Assembly (NCBI GenBank): GCA_002067555.1
Contig: MVQQ01000148.1
Location: 1 to 5,234, forward strand
DNA from: Syntrophorhabdus sp. PtaB.Bin184
GTDB taxonomy: Bacteria; Desulfobacterota; Syntrophorhabdia; Syntrophorhabdales; Syntrophorhabdaceae
Length of the DNA stretch: 5,234 bases
Direction: 5' to 3'
Positions 1 through 5,041 of the stretch are shown here, in pieces. Both the position numbers and the translations under genes were made by a program. The notes below the pieces were generated by a model. That model saw only the letters and a list, made by a program, of their open reading frames with translations. It made no database searches and was not told the DNA's origin. Position 1 is the stretch's first letter; each line of letters starts with the position of its first letter.

Positions 1-27
1 GAGGTTATTCAGTATCAGGTCGGACAT
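1..27 (-). CDS. possible 5' end of an unidentified minus-strand gene, cut by the window edge
   Basis: An ATG on the minus strand at 27-25 opens a frame reading MSDLILNNL up to the window edge. An in-frame TGA lies two codons upstream, so a gene here could not start earlier at an ATG. The upstream bases contain a G-run and GAAGA, a weak ribosome binding site. It would lie about 110 bases downstream of the small minus-strand gene ending at 138, in the same direction, so it could be the next gene of that transcript. Nine codons cannot identify a family, and chance is a real alternative. Confidence 0.25.
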
Positions 28-137
28 TCTTCACGTCCCCCGACTCACGTTATGGGAAGGAAAGGTGAGGGATTTTCCGTACTTCACATTTCCTGCCGCT
101 GATAGGTTGCAACATGTGTTGAACAATGCCGTGGATG

Positions 138-452
138 TCATCGCGTTACCTGCCCGCGAGGGTCGTTGCCGTTGTTCCCCTTCCTGAGCCAAACGGTGTG
201 ATCGAGAATGCCGTATTTTTTCAATGTCTCGGCAGCCATCAATCCTATTTCGCTCTCTGCGTGGATATCCTGCACCGTGTTCCACAATATGTGCAGGCTC
301 ACATCCCCGGGGACGGCAGAATGAGTGTAGATCCGTGCTTCGTTGAGACCGGGCGTTCCGCCGATGTTGTGGACCAGATCCTTCAGCCATTTGACCACAA
401 GAGGCTCGACGTCGGGCTGGGTTCTCAGTCGTATGATCTCTATCCATTCCAT
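138..452 (-). CDS. small conserved protein of unknown function, probable ferredoxin-like alpha/beta fold
   Basis: With the preferred start the product has 104 residues beginning MEWIEIIRLRT. It reads as one compact alpha/beta domain: an amphipathic first strand, a helix (EPLVVKWLKDLVHNI), a strand pair with the HSAVPGDVSLHILW segment, and a C-terminal GLMAAETLKKYGILDHTVWL stretch. I recall similar small proteins in anaerobic Deltaproteobacteria, with a conserved HS..PGD and a terminal H-[ST]-VW. The layout suggests a dimeric alpha-beta barrel like antibiotic-biosynthesis monooxygenases, but no catalytic residue is evident and I assign no function. Longer starts exist at 455 and 479. The 479 ATG overlaps the -12 box of a predicted sigma-54 promoter and lacks a good ribosome binding site, whereas GGAAGA (461-456) precedes the 455 and 452 ATGs. 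The gene is divergent from the sigma-54 activator and is its most likely target. Confidence 0.75.
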   Translation of the reverse strand: MEWIEIIRLRTQPDVEPLVVKWLKDLVHNIGGTPGLNEARIYTHSAVPGDVSLHILWNTVQDIHAESEIGLMAAETLKKYGILDHTVWLRKGNNGNDPRGQVTR

Positions 453-473
453 CATTCTTCCGTGACCATTCTT

Positions 474-490
474 AAGCATACCTTGTGCCA
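474..490 (-). promoter_or_regulatory. sigma-54 (-24/-12) promoter of the small minus-strand gene
   Basis: Read on the minus strand, 490-476 is TGGCAC-AAGGT-ATGC, followed by T. The known consensus is TGGCAC-N5-TTGC followed by A or T. Nine of ten core bases match, and GG and GC are separated by exactly ten bases, as required. The predicted start site is near 464, just upstream of GGAAGA and the ATG pair at 455/452. The divergent neighbour encodes a sigma-54 activator, which makes a chance match less likely. Confidence 0.7.
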
Positions 491-590
491 GAACCGATTC
501 CCCCGTATATTCGTGGTTTTACAATATGAGGACAAAATTACTGTGAAATATGACGGAAAGTTGCTGGCACATTTGTCAGTTTTCGTCTAT

Positions 591-608
591 ACTATCGTAT
601 ACGATAGT
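591..608. promoter_or_regulatory. perfect 18-bp palindrome, probable activator binding site (enhancer/operator)
   Basis: ACTATCGTATACGATAGT is identical to its own reverse complement over all 18 bases. Its centre is about 135 bp upstream of the predicted sigma-54 start site of the divergent small gene, within the usual enhancer range. It also lies 20 bp before the activator's ATG, so the activator could repress or tune itself from here. An imperfect relative of the core, CGTATATTCG, occurs at 504-513. The GT-AC core also resembles GntR-family operators, so a different regulator is an alternative. Confidence 0.7.
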
Positions 609-628
609 GGCGGAAAGGAGAGGAGACG

Positions 629-2188
629 ATGAATGCCGATGAGAATGACTTTTTCCGTGAGATGACCCTGAGGATATGTGGCACCCTGGACCTGGAGAGC
701 GCGCTTCATCAGTGTTTTCTCTATGTGCGCAACGTCATACCGGCGGACGAGCTCGATCTTTTTGTCTATGATGCTACTATCGGCACCGTGGACGTGGTGG
801 CCACGGCGAACGAAGCGGGAGGAATAACGAGGACGGATAAGACGCACCTGCCGCCGGAGTTGCGCCAGGAGCTTGAAGAGCCCTACCGCCGGCCCCGGGT
901 CCGTGTCGCCGAGAACATCTTCGAGGATCCCATTCTCGGGAGGGTGGCGCGGAACCTGGGCTGGGAGGAGTGTTCGATAATGCTGGGACGGCTCATCATC
1001 GATGGCAAATACATCGGTGCCCTGGGGATACGGGCTCGGGGGACGGGCCGGTTCACGGAGGACCACGTGCGTTTGTGGTCCGTGGTGAACGAACCTGCGG
1101 CGATAGCCGTTGCAAACAGCCGCCGCCTCCGGGAGGTGGTCGATCTCAAGGATATGCTTGCAGACGACAACCGGTATCTCAGGGAGGAACTGAGGAAAAA
1201 CACCGTCGAGATAGTGGGGGCCGATTTCGGGCTGAAAGCGGCCATGGAAAGTGTAAGGAAAGTGGCGCCCCTTGCCAGCCCGGTGCTCATCATCGGCGAG
1301 ACGGGAACGGGCAAGGAGGTCATCGCCAACGCCATCCACAACCTGTCTCCCCGGTATAATGGGCCTTTTGTGAAGGTGAACTGCGGCGCGATCCCGGAGT
1401 CTCTCATAGACAGTGAGCTTTTCGGCCATGAGAAGGGTGCTTTCACGGGGGCGCTGGCACGAAAGAGGGGACGCTTTGAGCGTGCCCATGGGGGGACGAT
1501 CTTTCTCGACGAGATCAGCGAACTCCCGCCTCACGCGCAGGTGAGGCTCCTGCGTGTCCTCCAGGAGAAGGAAATAGAAAGGGTGGGGGGGACGGAACCT
1601 GTCCATGTTGACATCAGGATCATATCGGCCACGAACCGGAACCTGGAGAAGATGGTGGAGGACGGCGATTTTCGGGAGGATCTCTATTTTCGGATCAAGG
1701 TTTTTCCCATCGAGGTTCCCCCCTTAAGGGCGAGGAAGAACGATATACCCGCCCTTGTCCAGCACTTTGTCCGAAAGAAGAGCCGGGAGATGGTCCGCCA
1801 CAGCGCACCCCCGCTTGCCCCGGGAGCCATCGACGCACTCATGACGTATGATTGGCCGGGAAATGTCCGGGAAGTGGAGAACGCCGTGGAAAGAGCCCTC
1901 ATTCTTTCCGATGGCAAGCCCCTGAAATTCGACGGTATTCTGGGGGTTTCCGGAGCGTCCCACGACCGTGCCCCATCCTTGGCCGGCGAGAGCCAGGGCT
2001 CTGTCGCGCTCCACGATGTCGAGGCCGAACATATAGGCCGCATCCTGAGGGCGGCCGGGGGCAGGATCGAAGGCCCGGGAGGGGCCGCCGAGCTTCTTGG
2101 CATGAACCCGGGAACACTGCGCCATCGCATGAGAAAACTGGGCATACCTTTCGGCAGGAAATCCCGTGTCCGCGACGGAGGACGCTGA
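629..2188 (+). CDS. sigma-54-dependent transcriptional activator, GAF-AAA+-Fis HTH
   Basis: This 519-residue protein is an enhancer-binding activator that remodels sigma-54 RNA polymerase using ATP. Residues about 15-165 form one GAF-type sensory domain, ending in a predicted helical linker (about 166-193, REVVDLKDMLADDNRYLREELRK region). The AAA+ domain follows: Walker A GETGTGKE (223-230), the sigma-54 contact loop GAFTGA intact (270-275), Walker B GGTIFLDE (288-295), sensor I near SATNRN (333-338), arginine-finger region FREDLYFR (348-355) and sensor II WPGNVRE (409-415). A Fis-type helix-turn-helix covers about 465-506. There is no phosphorylatable receiver domain, so control is probably by a ligand or redox signal at the GAF domain, as in FhlA-type regulators; the signal is unknown. 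AAGGAG at 615-620 and AGGAG at 621-625 support the ATG. It is divergent from the small gene at 138-452, its likely target. Control of the downstream hydrogenase operon is possible but less supported. Confidence 0.95.
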   Translation: MNADENDFFREMTLRICGTLDLESALHQCFLYVRNVIPADELDLFVYDATIGTVDVVATANEAGGITRTDKTHLPPELRQELEEPYRRPRVRVAENIFEDPILGRVARNLGWEECSIMLGRLIIDGKYIGALGIRARGTGRFTEDHVRLWSVVNEPAAIAVANSRRLREVVDLKDMLADDNRYLREELRKNTVEIVGADFGLKAAMESVRKVAPLASPVLIIGETGTGKEVIANAIHNLSPRYNGPFVKVNCGAIPESLIDSELFGHEKGAFTGALARKRGRFERAHGGTIFLDEISELPPHAQVRLLRVLQEKEIERVGGTEPVHVDIRIISATNRNLEKMVEDGDFREDLYFRIKVFPIEVPPLRARKNDIPALVQHFVRKKSREMVRHSAPPLAPGAIDALMTYDWPGNVREVENAVERALILSDGKPLKFDGILGVSGASHDRAPSLAGESQGSVALHDVEAEHIGRILRAAGGRIEGPGGAAELLGMNPGTLRHRMRKLGIPFGRKSRVRDGGR

Positions 2189-2202
2189 CGCCAAAGATAG
2201 TT

Positions 2203-2224
2203 TTTTTCTTCACTTTTTCTTCAC
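2203..2224 (+). repeat. tandem 11-bp T-rich direct repeat upstream of a promoter
   Basis: The unit TTTTTCTTCAC occurs twice back to back (2203-2213 and 2214-2224), followed by another T. The T-tracts recur every 11 bp, about one helical turn, and end 7 bp before a -35 box. Phased T-tracts can bend DNA or act as an UP element; that role is inferred from position only. Confidence 0.6.
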
Positions 2225-2231
2225 TGTCCTT

Positions 2232-2260
2232 TTGACTTCGGAAAGAAAATACACTATACT
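2232..2260 (+). promoter_or_regulatory. sigma-70-type promoter of the hydrogenase operon
   Basis: TTGACT (2232-2237) and TATACT (2255-2260) are separated by exactly 17 bp. Each hexamer differs from consensus at one base. The predicted start site is near 2267, giving a leader of about 150 bases before the ATG at 2420. No intrinsic terminator is seen between the upstream activator gene and this promoter, so some read-through is possible. Confidence 0.75.
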
Positions 2261-2266
2261 GAACAA

Positions 2267-2419
2267 GCGTGCTCGTCCCTGCAATTAAACAGACAATATT
2301 ACCCGGCACCGAGGTTTTTTGAGGTCTACCGGGGGGCAGGTTTGCCGGTTTAAGGAACCGGGGCACGACAATAATATCGATACACCACCGGTCGATATCC
2401 GGACGATGTGAGGTCTTAA
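2267..2419 (+). promoter_or_regulatory. structured 5' leader of the hydrogenase operon, unknown class
   Basis: Two perfect stem-loops stand out: CCGGTT (2345-2350) with AACCGG (2356-2361) around a five-base loop, and ATATCGA (2374-2380) with TCGATAT (2392-2398) around eleven bases. A weaker pairing joins CCCGG (2302-2306) and CCGGG (2329-2333). ACCGG at 2328-2332 can instead pair with CCGGT at 2345-2349, excluding both the first stem-loop and the weaker pairing, so alternative folds exist. CCGG occurs six times between 2303 and 2402. GAGGTCT occurs at 2321-2327 and again as the ribosome binding site (2410-2416). I see no match to a riboswitch class I know, and no T-run terminator. Confidence 0.45.
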
Positions 2420-2770
2420 ATGACATTGAAAGAGGTCCAGGAACTGCTGGAAGCGCACGTTCTCTGCGGGAATGACGAGTGTCTGGAACGCGGGGTGCGA
2501 GTCTGTTTCGCCTGCGACCTCATCAGTGAGATGCTCCTTTACCTGAAGCCCCATTCGCTTTTGATCACGTCGTTGACCAACGCTCATGTGATCCACGCGG
2601 CGCAGGTGATGGACGCGAAGGCAGTTCTCTTCGTCGGGGGACGCAGACCCGATGAGTCCGTTGTCAGGAGCGGGGAATTGAACAAGATCCCCCTGCTCAC
2701 CACGGCGTTGCTCACGTTCGATTGTTGCGGTCGGCTTTACGAGAAGGGTATCAGAGGAGATAAGCAATAG
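2420..2770 (+). CDS. DRTGG-domain protein of the hydrogenase cluster (first copy)
   Basis: This 116-residue protein is a stand-alone DRTGG-type domain, the fold found between CBS domains and near HPr kinase-like proteins. Similar proteins are often annotated as iron-sulfur binding hydrogenase or HPr-kinase-like. The typical pattern is CDLISEMLLYLKPHSLLITSLTN (about 32-54, where CDLISEM takes the place of the DRTGG signature), AVLFVGGRRPDES (68-80) and IPLLTTALLTFDCCGRLYE (90-108). Cysteines at 16, 21, 29, 32, 102 and 103 are numerous for its size and could bind a metal or react to redox state, which is inference. GAGGT (2410-2414), five bases before the ATG, is a good ribosome binding site. 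It opens the operon and is a distant paralogue of the protein at 4696-5034. The molecular function is not established. Confidence 0.85.
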   Translation: MTLKEVQELLEAHVLCGNDECLERGVRVCFACDLISEMLLYLKPHSLLITSLTNAHVIHAAQVMDAKAVLFVGGRRPDESVVRSGELNKIPLLTTALLTFDCCGRLYEKGIRGDKQ

Positions 2771-2773
2771 CCC

Positions 2774-2791
2774 GGTTAGGAGAGACTAACC
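2774..2791 (+). promoter_or_regulatory. perfect hairpin presenting the ribosome binding site of the ATPase gene
   Basis: GGTTAG-GAGAGA-CTAACC forms a perfect six-base-pair stem with a six-base loop. The Shine-Dalgarno sequence AGGAGAG starts in the 5' stem arm and runs through the loop, and the ATG follows at 2793. Pairing could limit or tune ribosome access to the ATPase, and through the ATGA overlap also to the hydrogenase. Confidence 0.55.
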
Positions 2792-2792
2792 A

Positions 2793-3260
2793 ATGGTTGA
2801 CAGCTTAGCGTATACCCCGCAGATAACGCTTGAGTTCGAGATAGGCGAAAAAGACTTCTTTGTTGCCGGCGAGTGTGCGTCGCGGGTGAAGAAGACCCTT
2901 CAGCAACTGGGGCTCAAGCAGGACATTATCAAGCGGATCGCGATCATCATATACGAGGCGGCGATGAACGTTGCAATCCACGCCACGTCGGGAAGGCTTG
3001 TCGTCCACGTCGAGCCCGACGGAATCACCATAAGAACGGAAGACGTGGGGGCGGGCATTGAAGATATCAACCTGGCCATGAAGGAAGGATATTCAACGGC
3101 GTCCTACGAGATTCGGGAGATGGGCTTCGGGGCCGGCATGGGTCTTTCCAACATCAAGCAGTGCTCCGATGATCTCAACATCGAATCCAGAGTGGGCGTG
3201 GGTACGACGCTGAATGCGAGGGTGTTCTTCAAGGACGAAAGGCGACACGAGGACGCATGA
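2793..3260 (+). CDS. GHKL ATP-binding protein, anti-sigma regulatory factor-like (RsbW/SpoIIAB/RsbT type)
   Basis: The 155-residue protein is a single Bergerat-fold ATPase domain. The N-box is E55-AAM-N59-VAI-H63, the G1 box is D84-VGAG-88, and the G2 region is GFGAGMGL (111-118) followed by the VGVGTTL strand (134-140). There is no histidine phosphotransfer domain, sensor or membrane segment, so it is not a complete histidine kinase. Relatives such as RsbW and SpoIIAB phosphorylate STAS antagonists on serine and bind sigma factors; a role of that type is inferred here. No STAS or PP2C phosphatase gene lies in the window. The stop overlaps the hydrogenase start by four bases (ATGA), suggesting translational coupling and matched amounts, so it is a good candidate partner for the sensory hydrogenase. 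AGGAGAG (2778-2784) supports the ATG. Confidence 0.9.
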   Translation: MVDSLAYTPQITLEFEIGEKDFFVAGECASRVKKTLQQLGLKQDIIKRIAIIIYEAAMNVAIHATSGRLVVHVEPDGITIRTEDVGAGIEDINLAMKEGYSTASYEIREMGFGAGMGLSNIKQCSDDLNIESRVGVGTTLNARVFFKDERRHEDA

Positions 3261-4615
3261 ACCAGTATTTCCATTCCGTGACGCTGGAGACGGAGAAGTG
3301 CAAGGGATGCACCAACTGTATCAAACGGTGCCCTGTCGAGGCTATCCGCGTCCGCGACGGCAAGGCGATGATCGTTGAGGAACGGTGCATCGATTGTGGC
3401 GAATGCATCCGGGAATGTCCCAACCACGCGAAGGTGGCGGTAACGGACTCCCTCGAGAAGCTCTCTGAGTACAAGTATCGGATCGCCCTGCCGGCGCCGT
3501 CGTTCTTCGGCCAGTTCAAGGAACAGGTCAATATTGAAGACGTGCTCGGGGCCTTCAGGGGGATTGGTTTTGACGAGGTTTTCGAGGTTGCCCTCGCCGC
3601 GGAGATCGTCGGCTACATGGTCCACGAGTTCCTGAAGGATTACAAGGGCAAGCGCCCCATCTTCTCCTCGGCCTGTCCGGCGGTGGTGCGCCTCATGCAG
3701 ATCAAGTACCCCGATCTCCTCGATCAGGTGGCGCCCTTCCTTACGCCCATGGAGGTGGCGGCGCGCATTGCCAAGGAGCAGGCATCCCGGAGAACGGGGA
3801 TTCCTTACGAAGAGATAGGAGCTTTCTTCATATCGCCCTGTCCAGCCAAGGTCACGGAGATGAGGAATCCCATGACGACGAAGCACTCCGCTGTGAACGG
3901 TGTCATCGGAGTCAATCTGATATATAAGGATATCATCAGGCACCTTGGCGACAGGTCCGCGACCGGCGGGTCGGAGAAATTGCAGCGCGCCACCAGGTTC
4001 GGCATGGCCTGGGGATACGTGACGGGGGAGTCGCGGAACGTCGCCGCGGCTACCACACTGGCCGTCGGCGGCATCCACAACGTTATCAGCCTCCTGGAAG
4101 AGATCGAGAGGGGCGAGCTCAAGGACGTCGATTTTGTCGAACTCCAGGCGTGTACCGGCGGTTGTGTAGGTGGGCCGCTCAACGTCCAGAACCTCTTCGT
4201 GGGACGTATCCGGCTCCGCGACCTCATAAAACGGTTCGGAACGAAGGAGTCCTATTTCACTGAGGCCGAACTCCAGGATATGTATCTGCAAAACAGGTTT
4301 GCCGCGACGGAGCCCGTGGAGCCGAGGGCGATCATGACCCTCGATGAAGACGTCTCCCGGGCGATTATGAAGATGGAGCGCCTGGACCAGATAACGAGCG
4401 AATTGCCCGGTCTTGATTGCGGAGCCTGCGGCTCGCCAAGCTGCCGGGCCCTTGCCGAAGACATCATCCGCGGGATAGCCTTCGAGACGGATTGTGTTAT
4501 CAAGCTGCGTGAGAAGGTGAAGATACTGGCAAAGGAGATCCTTGATCTTTCCCGCATTGTTCCACCGTCGATGAGCGGCGGTTCGAAGGAGGGCAACCCC
4601 GGACAGGGGTACTGA
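3257..4615 (+). CDS. [FeFe]-hydrogenase, sensory (HydS / group C-like) type, without PAS domain
   Basis: This 452-residue, apparently cytoplasmic protein carries two [4Fe-4S] ferredoxin motifs (C15/C18/C21/C25 and C44/C47/C50/C54), the H-cluster domain (about 75-350) and a C-terminal [4Fe-4S] domain with C388, C391, C396 and C413. H-cluster ligands are all present: C140 in SSACPAV, C195 in SPCPAKVTE, and C299 and C303 in ELQACTGGCVGG. Departures from catalytic enzymes are clear. The TSCCPxW proton-relay cysteine is A139, the second motif has S193 for methionine, and the third has Q297 for methionine and GGP for GGG. Such changes are typical of sensory enzymes like Thermotoga maritima HydS, which turn over H2 slowly. 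Known group C proteins often continue into PAS and kinase or phosphatase domains; this one stops about 40 residues after the last cysteine. GAGGA (3249-3253) precedes the ATG. Maturation by HydE, HydF and HydG is needed but not encoded here. A group D-like enzyme is the main alternative. Confidence 0.92.
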   Translation: MNQYFHSVTLETEKCKGCTNCIKRCPVEAIRVRDGKAMIVEERCIDCGECIRECPNHAKVAVTDSLEKLSEYKYRIALPAPSFFGQFKEQVNIEDVLGAFRGIGFDEVFEVALAAEIVGYMVHEFLKDYKGKRPIFSSACPAVVRLMQIKYPDLLDQVAPFLTPMEVAARIAKEQASRRTGIPYEEIGAFFISPCPAKVTEMRNPMTTKHSAVNGVIGVNLIYKDIIRHLGDRSATGGSEKLQRATRFGMAWGYVTGESRNVAAATTLAVGGIHNVISLLEEIERGELKDVDFVELQACTGGCVGGPLNVQNLFVGRIRLRDLIKRFGTKESYFTEAELQDMYLQNRFAATEPVEPRAIMTLDEDVSRAIMKMERLDQITSELPGLDCGACGSPSCRALAEDIIRGIAFETDCVIKLREKVKILAKEILDLSRIVPPSMSGGSKEGNPGQGY

Positions 4616-4695
4616 CGGGTATCGGCATGGTCGGGAGGATGACCGGCATAATGCTGTGTATAGAGACGCAATGACACGCTTACAGGGAGGGGATG

Positions 4696-5034
4696 ATGAC
4701 TGTTCGTGAACTTGCCGAGGCGCTCGGGCTTGAGGTGCTGACGGGACAGACGAACCTCACGAGGCCGGTGAGGTCGGGGTACACCTCCGACCTGCTCTCC
4801 GACGTTATCGCGAACATCGGCGATGACGCGGTGTGGATCACCATCCAGCGGCACGTAAACATTCTGGGAGTGGCAAAGCTGAAGGACGTGTCCGCCGTCA
4901 TCATCCCCCGGAAACTGGAACTGGAAGAGTCGTTCCTGGAAAAGGCAAAACAGGAGGGTATAGCCGTTCTCCGGGGGGCTCCTTCGGCATTTGAGCTCTC
5001 GGCTCTCGTGTATGAACGCTTGAAGAGAGGTTAG
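4696..5034 (+). CDS. DRTGG-domain protein of the hydrogenase cluster (second copy)
   Basis: With the chosen start the product has 112 residues. It begins with a short helix-rich lead (TVRELAEALGLEVLTG), followed by a DRTGG-type domain: SGYTSDLLSDVIANI (about 27-41), AVWITIQRHVNILGVAKLKDVSAVIIPR (about 45-72) and EGIAVLRGAPSAFELSALVYERL. It aligns by eye with the first copy at 2420-2770 from SDLLSDV / CDLISEM onward, but lacks that copy's cysteines and has an extra N-terminal segment. Two ATGs are adjacent (4693 and 4696). GGAGG at 4686-4690 lies two bases from the first and five from the second, favouring 4696. It follows the hydrogenase after about 80 non-coding bases and precedes the PHP gene by seven. 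The function is unknown; ligand binding or signalling with the hydrogenase is inferred from context. Confidence 0.85.
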   Translation: MTVRELAEALGLEVLTGQTNLTRPVRSGYTSDLLSDVIANIGDDAVWITIQRHVNILGVAKLKDVSAVIIPRKLELEESFLEKAKQEGIAVLRGAPSAFELSALVYERLKRG

Positions 5035-5041
5035 AGAGGGC

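Noticed and set aside
106..124. Hairpin GTTGCAAC-ATGT-GTTGAAC downstream of the small gene as a terminator
   Set aside because: The stem is short with a bulge, and no T-run follows in the minus-strand direction.
565..579. Plus-strand TGGCAC as a sigma-54 promoter for the activator
   Set aside because: The -24 box is perfect, but the position of the -12 GC reads AG, so the essential element is missing.
588..593. TATACT as the -10 box of the activator gene
   Set aside because: No acceptable -35 lies 16-18 bp upstream (TGGCAC at 17 bp is poor; TTGTCA is only 9 bp away), so I do not list it as a promoter.
126..632. Plus-strand open frame of 168 codons across the small gene and intergenic region
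   Set aside because: It is antisense to the better-supported minus-strand gene, runs through the promoter and palindrome, and has no good ribosome binding site.
587..1606. Long minus-strand open frame (339 codons) opposite the activator
   Set aside because: It is antisense to clear GAF and AAA+ coding sequence, is rich in arginine, proline and histidine, and shows no recognisable domain.
2166..2210. Intrinsic terminator after the activator gene
   Set aside because: The only stem (2166-2171 with 2180-2185) is short and about 15 bases from the T-run, too far for a standard terminator.
3104..4291. Long minus-strand open frame (395 codons) opposite the ATPase and hydrogenase
   Set aside because: The plus strand encodes conserved cysteine motifs here; the antisense product has no recognisable motif and is a by-product of GC-rich codon use.
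4627..4674. Fifteen-codon frame (MVGRMTGIMLCIETQ) between the hydrogenase and the second DRTGG gene
   Set aside because: No convincing ribosome binding site at its first ATG and no recognisable sequence; chance is sufficient in a gap with several ATGs.
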